The notes under the pieces were generated by a model. That model searched no databases. It saw nothing but the letters and a program-made list of their open reading frames with translations, and had not been told where the DNA came from. Made by a program: the position numbers and the translations under genes. From Gammaproteobacteria bacterium (GTDB lineage Bacteria > Pseudomonadota > Gammaproteobacteria > Burkholderiales > Rhodocyclaceae), in assembly GCA_018819515.1 (NCBI GenBank), contig JAHJPX010000004.1:1-64000 (forward strand): 64,000 nt of DNA. The letters run 5' to 3'. Positions 7,691 to 17,911 of this stretch are shown one piece after another. The number at the start of each line of letters is the position of its first letter. The stretch's first letter is position 1.

Positions 7691-9562
7691 TCAGATCTGG
7701 TAATTCAGCTTCAGCCGCTGCTGCAGTTTCCTCGCCTGCCGGAAGGCTTCCTTGAGAATGCGGCGGTCGAGGTGGTTGAGGCGTCCGATGAAGACGCGGT
7801 TGTCGCCGGGCCGGCCCAGCCCGTTTTCCAGGTGCTGGTGCCGCAAACGTAGCAGCTGGATGAAGTTGAAGGCGTCGACCATGGCTTCGATGCCTTCGCT
7901 GCCATGCTTCGCGGTGCTCCGCAGGCGGGCGACGGTCGACGCCGGTTTGACGCCTTCGGCAAGCGCCATCACGCGCGCCGCATCGACGAACAGGCGGGCG
8001 CCCGATTTTTTCAGATCGATATAGGCCTTGCCGGTTTCCTCGTCGTCTTCGGTGACGAAGTCGCGGATCAACCCCAGCGGCGGCGCCACCAGCATTGCGT
8101 TGACGGCGAGCATTTTCTGGAAAGCCTGATCCTTGCGGCTCAGGGAGAACAGGTGCTCGTGCATGCGGTCGGCCAATTCCCCCCTACCGTAAATGGGCCG
8201 AAAGTCGAAGAAGATGGTCGCGTTGAGCAGCGCTTCGGGATGCGGGTTGCGTATCCAGGACGAGAAGCGGTTCTTCCATTCGTCCAGCGTCATGCACCAT
8301 TCCGGATTGCCGGCCATGATGTTGCCCTTGCACAGCGGGAAGCCGCAACTGTCGAGATCGCGGTTGACGTCCTGGGCGAAGGCGAGCAGCCGCTGTCGGG
8401 TTGCCTCGGTATCCGCCTCCACCGCCGGCAGAAAGACGATGCCGTTATCCTGGTCGGTCGCCAGCGTCTGCTCCTCGCGCCCCTCGGAACCGAAGGCAAG
8501 CCATGTCCAGGCGACGTCGTCGAGGGGATGGCGGACGACGTTCATTTCCAGTACGCGTGCCGTCGCGGCGTCGTTGAGCGTCGAAATGAACTTCGTCAAT
8601 TGTTCGGCGCCCACGCCCTGCGCCAACATGTTGAACGCCGACAGGCGCACGTCACCCAGCGCGTGTTGGAGTTCCTCGACGTTCTGGGCAGAATCGATCG
8701 CCCGGCGCACCTGGCCGAGACCGACGCGCTGGAGTGCGAACAAGTCGCGCTCCGAAATCACGCCGGACAATTGCCCGTCGGCGTCGGTCACCAACAGATG
8801 GCGGATGCCGCGCGAAGCCATCGCGAACATGGCGTCGTAAGCGGAATCGCCATCGGCAAGCGTCACCGGGTTGGGCGACATTGCCTCCGATATCGGGCGT
8901 CCCAGCGGAATTCCGCCGAGCACGACACGGCGTACGACATCGGACTGAGTCAACAAGCCAATCGGCGCCGCACGGTCGTCAACGACGATCACCGAGCCGA
9001 TCTTCTGCTCGGCCATGATCTCGACTGCACGCAGGATCGGGGTTGCCGCACTCACGGAAACCGGCTGGCGCTTCAACATCGAGCGCAGGGGGGCGCTCAG
9101 CGATTGCTGCTGGCTCGCCTGCTGGGAAAGGTGGGCCTGCATCTGCTGCAGCGACAGATTGACCAGATTCGCAAGATATCTGCTGCAATGGCGCGCAAAG
9201 ACCGGGCTGATGTCCAGGAGACGCCGAAATTCGGCGGCCGGCAACAGGTAGGCCTCCACGTCGGTGGCGGCCGTAAAGAAATACGCTGCCGGCCGATCGC
9301 CGCTCAAGGCGCCGATCGGAAAACACTCGCCGACGCCAAGTTCGAATTCCGCACCGGTCGCCGCATGTCCGCTCGCCCGCACCCGGCCGCTGGCGACGAT
9401 ATACAACGACTCTGGCTTTCCCTGTTCCGGCGACACCAACGTCGCCGCCGCAGGGAAATCCGCCTTGACCAGATGCTGATCGATGAACGCCAGCGCCTCC
9501 GGCTCGAAACGATCGAACGGGGGATACTTGCGAAGCGTGTCGGAAATCGACGCGGAACTCAT
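7691..9562 (-). CDS. Cyclic-nucleotide-domain, CBS and DUF294 nucleotidyltransferase-like protein
   Basis: A 623-residue cytoplasmic protein, probably a signalling or regulatory nucleotidyltransferase related to GlnD. The N-terminus is a cNMP-binding-like domain (about 20-130). Then come two CBS repeats (about 165-285), as in MAEQKIGSVIVVDD and SRGIRHLLVTDADGQLSGVI. A DUF294 domain follows with FGSEGREEQTLATDQDNG at about 395, the GS-x(2)-R-x-E...TDxD nucleotidyltransferase motif, and a DUF294_C helical domain ends the protein. I chose ATG 9562 (MSSASISDTL) because the longer frame adds only non-homologous sequence. Proteins of this type often lie beside acetate uptake and activation genes, which fits the symporters here; the target is unknown. 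Confidence 0.85.
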   Translation of the reverse strand: MSSASISDTLRKYPPFDRFEPEALAFIDQHLVKADFPAAATLVSPEQGKPESLYIVASGRVRASGHAATGAEFELGVGECFPIGALSGDRPAAYFFTAATDVEAYLLPAAEFRRLLDISPVFARHCSRYLANLVNLSLQQMQAHLSQQASQQQSLSAPLRSMLKRQPVSVSAATPILRAVEIMAEQKIGSVIVVDDRAAPIGLLTQSDVVRRVVLGGIPLGRPISEAMSPNPVTLADGDSAYDAMFAMASRGIRHLLVTDADGQLSGVISERDLFALQRVGLGQVRRAIDSAQNVEELQHALGDVRLSAFNMLAQGVGAEQLTKFISTLNDAATARVLEMNVVRHPLDDVAWTWLAFGSEGREEQTLATDQDNGIVFLPAVEADTEATRQRLLAFAQDVNRDLDSCGFPLCKGNIMAGNPEWCMTLDEWKNRFSSWIRNPHPEALLNATIFFDFRPIYGRGELADRMHEHLFSLSRKDQAFQKMLAVNAMLVAPPLGLIRDFVTEDDEETGKAYIDLKKSGARLFVDAARVMALAEGVKPASTVARLRSTAKHGSEGIEAMVDAFNFIQLLRLRHQHLENGLGRPGDNRVFIGRLNHLDRRILKEAFRQARKLQQRLKLNYQI

Positions 9563-9639
9563 GGCGAAACCGGACTCGAACGATTGATCGCCGCATTCTA
9601 GCCAACCTGCGCCGCGCCGCACGATCGTAATGGATGAAA

Positions 9640-9671
9640 GCAAAACACCTGGCCAAAGCCGGGTGTTTTGC
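9640..9671. terminator. Terminator-like hairpin in a divergent intergenic region (orphan)
   Basis: A perfect 10-bp stem GCAAAACACC / GGTGTTTTGC with a 12-base loop; the A and T runs lie inside the arms. It sits between two divergently transcribed genes (starts at 9562 and 9815), where no gene ends. It may be left over from a lost gene or be a regulatory structure. Confidence 0.5.
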
Positions 9672-9678
9672 AATTCAG

Positions 9679-9738
9679 AAGGAAGGAGGGTAGCGGGAGG
9701 AAACCTGAGGTTCCTCCCGTTCCTATTCAGGGGACATG
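9679..9738 (+). repeat. Hairpin repeat, copy A (upstream of the hydrolase gene)
   Basis: About 55 bp beginning GAAGGAAGGAGGG and centred on GGGAGGAAACC-TGA-GGTTCCTCCC, which folds into a strong stem with one bulged A. It aligns with 11315-11370 in the same orientation at roughly three bases in four. The two copies flank the hydrolase gene. Confidence 0.6.
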
Positions 9739-9814
9739 GAATCGAAATGGAGGAACTTGTGAAGCAGCACTTCCGCTACCATCCGGTTTCCATGCCGCCC
9801 CGACCACTCTCGCC

Positions 9815-11266
9815 ATGACTGCCTTGCGCCGCCTGATCCTGACCACTGCCCTGCTTTGCGCCAGCGCAGTCCACGCCCAGACCCAGTCCGCCCCGGCCAC
9901 GCCGCCACCGGCTTGCGGCTACTGCAAGGAAAAGCTCCTCACGCTGGAGGCATTGCGCAGGAGGCTGCCGGCCGACTGGCAGCTCGCTACGGAGCGCGAT
10001 CCGGTCTTCGGCAGCGACATGCTCGTCGTGCAGGCCGGCACGCAACATCCACAAACCCTTGTGCTGGTGCACGGCCTCGGCCAGAACGGCTTCACCGACT
10101 GGATCAGCGTGATGCCCTATCTCGCGCAGCGCTACCACGTCGTCACTTTCGATTTTCCCGGCTTCGGCTACTCCGCGAGCCCGAATGGCAAGTACTCACC
10201 CACCAACTACGCCCGGGTGCTCAGCGGCGTGATCAGCCGCCACGCCAAGGGCCGCGCCATCGTCGTCGGACACTCCATGGGTGGCGCAGTCGCGCTGCGC
10301 TACGCCAGCAGCAACCCGGCGCAGCTGGACAAGCTCATTCTCGTCGATGCGGCGGGCATCCTGCACCGTACCGCCTTCGTCAAGTACAGCGCGCGGGTGC
10401 CGATTGCGGTCGAGCAGATGCCCGCCTTCCTGAAGGACAAAGTGGCCCGCCTCAAGGACTTCGGCAATGAGGTGGTGGAGAAGATTTTCAGCCGCCCCGA
10501 TCCCACGCGGCTGCTGGGCGCCAACGAAACCATCTGGGGCTCGGTCATGGCCAATCGCACGAATGTCAATGCCGGCATGGCGCTGGTCGAGGAAGACTTC
10601 AGTGCAGATATTCCGAAAATGCAGACCCCGACTTGGATTCTCTGGGGCGAGGCAGACCCGATCGCACCACTACGCACCGGGCAGATGCTGGCGTATCGCC
10701 TGCCACGCGCACAGTTGCTGACCATGCCGGGCGTCGAGCACACGCCGATGGATCCGGCCACCGTGCAAGTCTTCCTGCCCCAGCTGGCGCTGGCGCTCGC
10801 TGGCGATCCACAGCCTGCCCCCATCCTCGAACCGCCCCGCAGCACCTTGGCCGACGTGCACTGTCGGGGCGAGACCGACCGGCTCTACAGCGGCTACTTC
10901 CGCGAGGTCATCATCGACGGCTGTAGCGCGGTGAAGCTGCAGAACCTGAGCGCCCAGCGCGTGGTGATCATCGACAGCATGGTGCAGATGCTCAACACCC
11001 GCGTGCGTAGCGCCAGCGGCAGCGCGCTGGAAGTCGTGAATTCAGAACTGATCGCCACCGCGGGCGAATTCTCGGGCGATGTTGCCATCAGCGCCGACAA
11101 AGCCCGGCTGGACCTCGCCGGTATCCGGCTCGATGCTCGCCGCACCCCCATCACGGTACGGCGTTTCACCCGCGTGGTCGGCTCCAGCACCGAGATTCGC
11201 AGCCCCGCCTATACCGGCACCTGGCAAGGCAGCAAGGAAATAGAAGCGGGCGTGCTCGTGCCGTAG
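9815..11266 (+). CDS. Exported alpha/beta hydrolase with an unusual C-terminal domain
   Basis: A 483-residue protein with a Sec signal peptide (MTALRRLILTTALLCASAVHA, cleavage after AHA-like site near 21). The alpha/beta hydrolase domain covers about 70-325: oxyanion strand LVLVHGLGQNG, nucleophile elbow VGHSMGG (Ser154), acid Asp281 in GEADPI and His309 in VEHTP, a complete triad. A CxxC (CGYC) lies shortly after the signal. The last ~145 residues, after a Pro-rich link, are beta-rich with alternating hydrophobics (VKLQNLSAQRVVIIDSMVQM) and suggest a right-handed beta-helix or sandwich, not usual for this fold. Substrate unknown; lipase/esterase activity is inferred. The gene is flanked by direct hairpin repeats at 9679 and 11315. 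Confidence 0.8.
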   Translation: MTALRRLILTTALLCASAVHAQTQSAPATPPPACGYCKEKLLTLEALRRRLPADWQLATERDPVFGSDMLVVQAGTQHPQTLVLVHGLGQNGFTDWISVMPYLAQRYHVVTFDFPGFGYSASPNGKYSPTNYARVLSGVISRHAKGRAIVVGHSMGGAVALRYASSNPAQLDKLILVDAAGILHRTAFVKYSARVPIAVEQMPAFLKDKVARLKDFGNEVVEKIFSRPDPTRLLGANETIWGSVMANRTNVNAGMALVEEDFSADIPKMQTPTWILWGEADPIAPLRTGQMLAYRLPRAQLLTMPGVEHTPMDPATVQVFLPQLALALAGDPQPAPILEPPRSTLADVHCRGETDRLYSGYFREVIIDGCSAVKLQNLSAQRVVIIDSMVQMLNTRVRSASGSALEVVNSELIATAGEFSGDVAISADKARLDLAGIRLDARRTPITVRRFTRVVGSSTEIRSPAYTGTWQGSKEIEAGVLVP

Positions 11267-11279
11267 CGCATAAATCAAA

Positions 11280-11312
11280 CGCCCCGCACGGTTTCCCGTG
11301 CGGGGCGTTTGT
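11280..11312. terminator. Terminator between the hydrolase and groEL, probably bidirectional
   Basis: Stem CGCCCCGCACGG / CCGTGCGGGGCG with a TTTC loop (11280-11307), followed by TTT on the plus strand and by AAAC preceded by ATAAATC on the other side. The hydrolase ends at 11266 and groEL, on the minus strand, ends at 11390. Confidence 0.75.
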
Positions 11313-11314
11313 CC

Positions 11315-11370
11315 GAAGGATGGGGGTAACGGGGGAAACCTGGGTTTCCCCTGTTCCCAGCTTCGGGATA
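11315..11370 (+). repeat. Hairpin repeat, copy B (between hydrolase and groEL)
   Basis: Begins GAAGGATGGGGGTAACGGG and contains GGGGAAACC-TG-GGTTTCCCC, a near-perfect stem. It is a direct repeat of the element at 9679-9738. Confidence 0.6.
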
Positions 11371-11389
11371 TGTATTCGGCGGAGCCGAA

Positions 11390-13045
<1,656 letters not shown>

Positions 13046-13073
13046 TGTTTATCTCTCCAGTAAGTTCGGTTAA

Positions 13074-13364
13074 TCAGGCTTCAACGACGCCCATGATGTC
13101 TTCTTCGCGCATGACCAGCAGCTCCTCGCCTTCGACCTTGACGGCCTGGCCGGAGTACTTGCCAAACAGCACGCGATCACCCTTCTTGAGGGCCATCGGA
13201 CGGACCTTGCCGTCGTCGAGGATCTTGCCGGTGCCGACGGCGATCACTTCGCCTTGATCGGGCTTCTCGCCGGCCGAGTCGGGGATGACGATGCCGCTGG
13301 CGGTGGTGCGCTCGGCTTCAACGCGCTTGACGATCACGCGATCATGCAAAGGACGAATTTTCAT
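13074..13364 (-). CDS. groES: Co-chaperonin GroES (10 kDa)
   Basis: A 96-residue lid of the GroEL ring. It begins MKIRPLHDRVIVKRVEAE, has the mobile loop ERTTASGIVIPDSAGEKPDQG at about 19-39 that contacts GroEL, and ends EEDIMGVVEA. Standard length. It has an AGGAGA Shine-Dalgarno 6-7 bases before ATG 13364. It is the first gene of groESL, and the leader carries an HrcA operator. Confidence 0.99.
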   Translation of the reverse strand: MKIRPLHDRVIVKRVEAERTTASGIVIPDSAGEKPDQGEVIAVGTGKILDDGKVRPMALKKGDRVLFGKYSGQAVKVEGEELLVMREEDIMGVVEA

Positions 13365-13441
13365 AGGGTTATCTCCTGATTGATGACTTGACTAGCAAAT
13401 CCGGCAAAGTCGCCACCCATTGAAACTGACGGCGACCAGAA

Positions 13442-13468
13442 TTAGCACTCTCGAAAGAGGAGTGCTGA
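13442..13468 (-). promoter_or_regulatory. CIRCE operator for HrcA
   Basis: TTAGCACTC-N9-GAGTGCTGA matches the CIRCE consensus TTAGCACTC-N9-GAGTGCTAA with one mismatch. It begins at the -10 hexamer and covers the start of the groES leader, where HrcA would block transcription. hrcA itself is not in this window. Confidence 0.93.
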
Positions 13469-13497
13469 TAATAGGGGTTGCCAGTGGGGAATTCAAG
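13468..13497 (-). promoter_or_regulatory. groESL promoter with overlapping sigma-70 and sigma-32 matches
   Basis: On the minus strand TTGAAT (13491-13496), a 17-base spacer and TATTAT (13468-13473) fit a vegetative promoter. The same bases read CTTGAAT-N13-CCCCTATT, one mismatch in each half from the heat-shock consensus CTTGAAA-N13-CCCCATNT. CIRCE begins directly at the -10. Confidence 0.7.
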
Positions 13498-13603
13498 AGC
13501 GGGAACGCGCTTCTTGCCCTGTAATCGCTCATGGCGCTAGCATTGACACTGGATATCCGCCAGCTTCGGCCAAGCGCAAGACCATTGGTGAGGGGGTCCC
13601 ATT

Positions 13604-14752
13604 CTGCAGTCCGACCGTGATGCGACGCTACAACCGTGGCAACTTGACGCCCATGCGACTGGCAAAGGGGGTCTCGAAGTAGTCCTCGGTGGCCACTGGT
13701 GCATCGACGGCAACCTGCCGGCGTCCGACGCCTTGGTCGAAACACTCGATCAAGGAATACATCGGCTGCGTTTTGACGGTACCGGACTGGCGGCATGGGA
13801 TTCCGGCCTGCTGACCTTTGTCGCCGGCGTCACCCGGTTGTGCGCCAACCGAGGCATTGCGATCGACACCGGCGGACTGCCGAATGGCGCACAGCGTCTG
13901 CTGTCCATGGCACTGGCCGTTCCCGAACAGAAGGTGGCGCTGAGACACGCCGAGGGACAGGGAATGCTCGCCCAAGTGGGCGGTGCAACCATCGAGTTCT
14001 TCCGCAGCCTTCCGTTGATGCTGCATTTTCTCGGCGAGATATTCCAGTCCTTTGCGCGACTGCTCACCGGCCGCGCCCACTTCCGCGGCGGCGACGTGTG
14101 GCGAGAGATCGAGGAGGTCGGGCCGCGCGCCCTGCCTATCGTTTTCGTGATCAGTTTCCTCGTCGGCCTGATCCTCGCCTATCTCGGCGCCGACCAGTTG
14201 CGCCTGGTCGGCGCACAGATATTCATCGCCGACCTCGTCGCCATCGGCATGGTGCGCGAGATCGGTGCGCTAATGACCGGCATCATCGTCGCGGGCCGTA
14301 CCGGTGCGGCCTTTGCCGCGCGCCTGGGCACCATGCAGGTCAACGACGAGATCGACGCCTTCAGGACGCTGGGCATCTCCGCGATCGACTTTCTGGTACT
14401 GCCGCGCGTGCTCGCCCTGATGCTGATGGTGCCGCTCCTCACCCTCTACGCCGGCTTCATCGGCATGCTGGCCGGGCTGCTGGTGTCGGTGACGATTTTC
14501 GACATCGGCGTCTATGAATACTACGCGGAGGTCCTGCGCGCGCTGGAATTCAAGCATTTCATGGTCGGGCTCTCAAAGGGCACCGTCTATGGCGCGATGA
14601 TCGCCTACGCCGGTTGCCTGCGCGGGATGCAATGCGGACGCAGTGCCGAGGCGGTCGGCCGGGCAGCGACATCGGCCGTCGTGACGGCCATCCTGCTGAT
14701 CACCATCGCGGCCTCGATCATGACCATTGTGTTCTATCAACTCGACATCTGA
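13604..14752 (+). CDS. mlaE: MlaE-type ABC permease with N-terminal STAS domain, probable CTG start
   Basis: Inner-membrane permease of an MCE-type phospholipid transporter. Residues from about 12 to 110 form an MlaB-like STAS domain (LEVVLGGHWCIDGNLP...WDSGLLTFVAGV) and the rest is the MlaE fold with GMVREIGALMTGIIVAGRTG and AARLGTMQVNDEIDAFRTLG. The frame opens after a stop at 13589 and has no ATG or GTG before the end of STAS. TTG at 13733 would cut the STAS domain in half, although coding similarity continues upstream. CTG 13604 lies 7 bases after AGGGGG and is my choice; ATT at 13601 is the alternative. The next gene starts 3 bp after the stop. Length from CTG is 382 residues. Confidence 0.85.
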   Translation: MQSDRDATLQPWQLDAHATGKGGLEVVLGGHWCIDGNLPASDALVETLDQGIHRLRFDGTGLAAWDSGLLTFVAGVTRLCANRGIAIDTGGLPNGAQRLLSMALAVPEQKVALRHAEGQGMLAQVGGATIEFFRSLPLMLHFLGEIFQSFARLLTGRAHFRGGDVWREIEEVGPRALPIVFVISFLVGLILAYLGADQLRLVGAQIFIADLVAIGMVREIGALMTGIIVAGRTGAAFAARLGTMQVNDEIDAFRTLGISAIDFLVLPRVLALMLMVPLLTLYAGFIGMLAGLLVSVTIFDIGVYEYYAEVLRALEFKHFMVGLSKGTVYGAMIAYAGCLRGMQCGRSAEAVGRAATSAVVTAILLITIAASIMTIVFYQLDI

Positions 14753-14755
14753 ATC

Positions 14756-15523
14756 ATGACCGAGGCCCACGCTACGGACGACAAGCCCTTCATCGAGGTT
14801 CGCGCACTGACGATGGCCTATGGCGACTTCGTTGTGCAACACGACCTCGACTTCGTCGTGAACCAGGGGGACATCTTCGTCGTCATGGGGGGCAACGGCT
14901 GCGGCAAGAGCACACTGATGCGCGCCCTGATCGGCCTGCAGGAACCCACCCATGGTTCGGTGTTCTACAGTGGAGAGGATCTCTGGCGCGCAGCGCCCGA
15001 AGCCCGCCAACGGCTCAAGCGGCGGCTGGGCGTACTCTTTCAGGGTGGCGCGCTGTGGAGCTCGCTGACGCTCGCCGAAAACGTCGCGTTGCCTCTATCC
15101 GAATACACCGACCTGCCGGCGGCACGTGTCGATGAAATCGTGTCGTTCAAGCTTGCCCTGGTGGGGCTGGCGGGCTTCGAGGAGTTCTACCCGGCCGAGC
15201 TTTCCGGCGGCATGAAGAAGCGCGCGGCACTGGCCCGCGCCATGGCCCTCGATCCCGACATCCTGGTCATCGACGAGCCTTCCTCCGGCCTCGATCCGCT
15301 GACGGCGCGCCGGCTCGACGAATTGATCGTCGAATTGCGCGACAGCCTGGGCACCACCATCGTAGTCGTGACGCACGAGCTGGCCAGTATTCTCTCAATC
15401 GGCAACAATTCGATCTACCTCGATCCGGAAACCCACACCATGATCGCCACCGGCCATCCCCAAGTCGCACTCAAGTCCGGCCACCCCAAGGTGCGCCATT
15501 TCCTTACCCGGGGTGAAACATGA
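14756..15523 (+). CDS. mlaF: MlaF-type ABC ATPase
   Basis: A 255-residue ATP-binding subunit that powers the MlaE-like permease. Walker A GGNGCGKST (about residues 44-52), Q-loop FQGGALWSSLT, signature LSGGM, Walker B ILVIDEPSSGLDP and the switch VVTHE are all present. It starts 3 bp after the permease stop and its stop overlaps the MCE gene in an ATGA junction, so the three genes form one transcript. Assignment to phospholipid trafficking comes from the flanking MlaE and MCE genes. Confidence 0.92.
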   Translation: MTEAHATDDKPFIEVRALTMAYGDFVVQHDLDFVVNQGDIFVVMGGNGCGKSTLMRALIGLQEPTHGSVFYSGEDLWRAAPEARQRLKRRLGVLFQGGALWSSLTLAENVALPLSEYTDLPAARVDEIVSFKLALVGLAGFEEFYPAELSGGMKKRAALARAMALDPDILVIDEPSSGLDPLTARRLDELIVELRDSLGTTIVVVTHELASILSIGNNSIYLDPETHTMIATGHPQVALKSGHPKVRHFLTRGET

Positions 15524-16521
15524 GCAAGCAGGCCAATCCCACGCTGATCGGCGCCTTCGTGCTGGGCGCGATCGCGCTTGCCGTCGTCGCAACCCTGCTG
15601 CTGGGCAGTGGCACATGGTTCGGCGAACGTCGGCAACATGTGCTGTATTTCGACGGCGCCGCGCAGGGTCTCCAGATCGGGGCGGCTGTAGTCTTCCTCG
15701 GCGTCAAGGTGGGCACGGTCAAGGAGATCCAACTGGGCCTGGACCAGAACCAGCACCGCTTCCTCGTGCCGGTTACGATAGAAATCGAGCCGAACGTAGT
15801 ACGGGCCAGCGGGGGCGAGACCGTCGACCTGCGCGATCGCGCCACCATGCAGCAGCTGATAGAACGCGGCCTGCGCGGCCAGTTGCGCATGCAGAACCTG
15901 TTGACAGGGCAACTTTACGTCGATCTCGATTTCCATCCGGACAAGCCGGCGCGGTATGCTGCCCTTGATCCCGATCTCAGCGAGATCCCTACTATCCGCA
16001 CCACCGTCGAGGAACTGACGTCGACGCTCGAGAGTTTCGCCATGGACAAGTTCCTGGCCGATGTCGCATCGATCAGCAAAGCGCTCAACAAGCTACTGTC
16101 CTCGCCCGCCACGCAGGACATTCCCAAGCGGCTCGACGCGACGCTGCGTCACCTTCAATCGCTGACCGCACGCCTCGACGCCCAAAGCAAGCCGATACTG
16201 GGTGATGTGCGCCGTGACCTGGTTGAGTTGCACAAGGCACTGGCGGGCACGCAATCGGCCATGGCCCGAGTCGAGGTCGCCGCGGACCGGGTGGCCGACT
16301 TGGCAAGCCCGGACTCCCCGATGGTCGGGAACATGTCGAAAGCCAGCGACGAGCTGGCGAAAGCCGCCACCGCGTTACAGAATCTCGCTGCGCAGGACTC
16401 CCCGACCGTCCAGAACATGAACGCCACCATAAAGGAAATTTCGCGGGCGGCAGCGGCGATCCGCAAGCTGGCCGAGACACTCGAAGAGCAGCCGGACGCA
16501 ATTTATCGCGGCAAGCACTAG
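15520..16521 (+). CDS. mlaD: MlaD-type MCE substrate-binding protein
   Basis: A 333-residue inner-membrane-anchored periplasmic protein. One N-terminal helix (LIGAFVLGAIALAVVATLLL, about 9-28) is followed by a single MCE domain (about 38-125, with FDGAAQGLQIGAAVVFLGVKVG and LRGQLRMQNLLTGQLYVDLDF). A long hydrophilic helical region then runs to the end, with repeated ...DSPMVGNMSKASDELAKAATALQNL... and DSPTVQNMNATIKEI segments. The MCE ring binds and passes lipids between membranes. It is longer than canonical MlaD (about 180) and closer to PqiB/YebT-like or cyanobacterial-type forms with helical tails. No MlaC gene follows. Confidence 0.88.
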   Translation: MSKQANPTLIGAFVLGAIALAVVATLLLGSGTWFGERRQHVLYFDGAAQGLQIGAAVVFLGVKVGTVKEIQLGLDQNQHRFLVPVTIEIEPNVVRASGGETVDLRDRATMQQLIERGLRGQLRMQNLLTGQLYVDLDFHPDKPARYAALDPDLSEIPTIRTTVEELTSTLESFAMDKFLADVASISKALNKLLSSPATQDIPKRLDATLRHLQSLTARLDAQSKPILGDVRRDLVELHKALAGTQSAMARVEVAADRVADLASPDSPMVGNMSKASDELAKAATALQNLAAQDSPTVQNMNATIKEISRAAAAIRKLAETLEEQPDAIYRGKH

Positions 16522-16773
16522 AAGGCCTCCCCCTGACGGAATTCGCGGAGAGTGGCGGCATCGCTACCTGCCCCTTGCTTGTAGTCTTGCCGAAGGACCG
16601 AAATCGTCGGCCCTTCAATACTTTATCCAACAACACCCGCGACTTAGGACGACACAATCGGTCCCAGGCGACGGATAGTCACGGACCCTGGACGATGCTA
16701 GAGTTCAGGGAGAACGTCGGTCCTATGCATTGGTAATGAATCGTTCTATCAACTATTCATCGAGGAAATTGCC

Positions 16774-17808
16774 ATGAAATCGCTATGGAATTCACTACCG
16801 CGGGCCTTTGCGCTCGCGCTCATCGGACTCGCCGTCGGACTGTCGGGCTGTGGCGGTGGCGGAGGGAGTACCGACAGTGGCGACAGCGCCACGCCGGTTG
16901 CCATTTCCGAAACAAACGCAACGGATGTCGCCAGCACGGCAATGCTGGCCGGCAACGCCTCCAGCACGACTTCCCTCAGTGATGGCTTCGTGACCGGCGT
17001 CGAAGGCACTCAGGCCATGCCGGCACCAACCATCCGGCTGATCGAGTTGGCCATTGCCCAGGCCAAACGGCTGAATGACCTCTCGGCCACCCCAGGCGCG
17101 GTGACGGGCGTACAGGCAAGCGAAACGGTGCTATGTGACGTCTCCGGAACCGTGACAGCCTTCTACAATGTGCAAACGCTCAACTCGGTTTCCCCGGGCG
17201 ATACAGTAGGCCTTACCTTCACCAACTGCCGGATGGATGCGGACTTCCTCATCAAAGGCGGTATGGCGATCACCATCAATTCGTACAGCGGGAATTTCCT
17301 GCCGAACGGGTCAATGAGCACGTCGCTGGCGCTATCCAACTTCTACATGAACTTTGCCGGCGCCACGTTCAACGCCAACGGCACCATGACGATCGATACC
17401 ACGGCAAGCAGTTCGGGAAGCCACTCCGTGGTGCGTTCCGACTCGTACTCGTACGGAGTCTCGTACAACGGAACGAATGCCAGCATTGCGTTCAGCGACT
17501 ACGAATTGGACATGACCACGGACACTGCCTCGGCTACCGTTACCTGGACGGAACGCACGCATTTTTCAGCCGACTTCCCCTCGTTTCACGGTTCCGGCGA
17601 CATAACGACGTTGACACCGATGGTGGAGAGCAGTGCCGGCATCACGGCAGGCAAGCTTCAGGTCGCCGGCGACAACAGCACGCTCTACATGACCTTCCAG
17701 CCAGGGAATCAGGTACACCTTGAACTCGACAGCGACAACGACGGAGATATCGATTACGAGAACACCAAGAACGTCTACGAACTGAATCCGTTGTCCGAGC
17801 TATTCTGA
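16774..17808 (+). CDS. Secreted lipoprotein of unknown function
   Basis: A 344-residue protein. The N-terminus is a lipoprotein signal (MKSLWNSLPRAFALALIGLAVGLSGC) with lipobox LSGC, Cys26, followed by a Gly/Ser/Asp-rich linker GGGGGSTDSGDS typical of surface-exposed or outer-membrane lipoproteins. The mature part is Ser/Thr/Asn-rich and beta-strand-like (MTIDTTASSSGSHSVVRSDSY), with two Cys near residues 126 and 151 that could pair. It ends in a DSDNDGDIDYENTKN segment resembling a calcium-binding acidic loop (DxDxDGDID). GAGGAA precedes ATG 16774 by 7 bases. No family recognised. It is followed by a terminator-like hairpin and an outer-membrane gene, which may be its partner. Confidence 0.72.
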   Translation: MKSLWNSLPRAFALALIGLAVGLSGCGGGGGSTDSGDSATPVAISETNATDVASTAMLAGNASSTTSLSDGFVTGVEGTQAMPAPTIRLIELAIAQAKRLNDLSATPGAVTGVQASETVLCDVSGTVTAFYNVQTLNSVSPGDTVGLTFTNCRMDADFLIKGGMAITINSYSGNFLPNGSMSTSLALSNFYMNFAGATFNANGTMTIDTTASSSGSHSVVRSDSYSYGVSYNGTNASIAFSDYELDMTTDTASATVTWTERTHFSADFPSFHGSGDITTLTPMVESSAGITAGKLQVAGDNSTLYMTFQPGNQVHLELDSDNDGDIDYENTKNVYELNPLSELF

Positions 17809-17883
17809 TGCCTTCAACGTCGGGCCCTTCGTGGCCTGACATTGATTTCAGGACTGAAACGCTTGGAAGGAACTAACTCTTCC

Positions 17884-17910
17884 AAAGGCACCTTCATGGT
17901 GCCTTTCTCT
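17884..17910 (+). terminator. Hairpin AAAGGCACC / GGTGCCTTT abutting the next start codon
   Basis: A perfect 9-bp stem with a TTCAT loop (17884-17906) followed by CTCTT. It works as a terminator for the lipoprotein gene, although its T run is weak. It ends 5 bp before ATG 17912 and leaves no room for a Shine-Dalgarno site outside the stem. Confidence 0.6.
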
Positions 17911-17911
17911 T

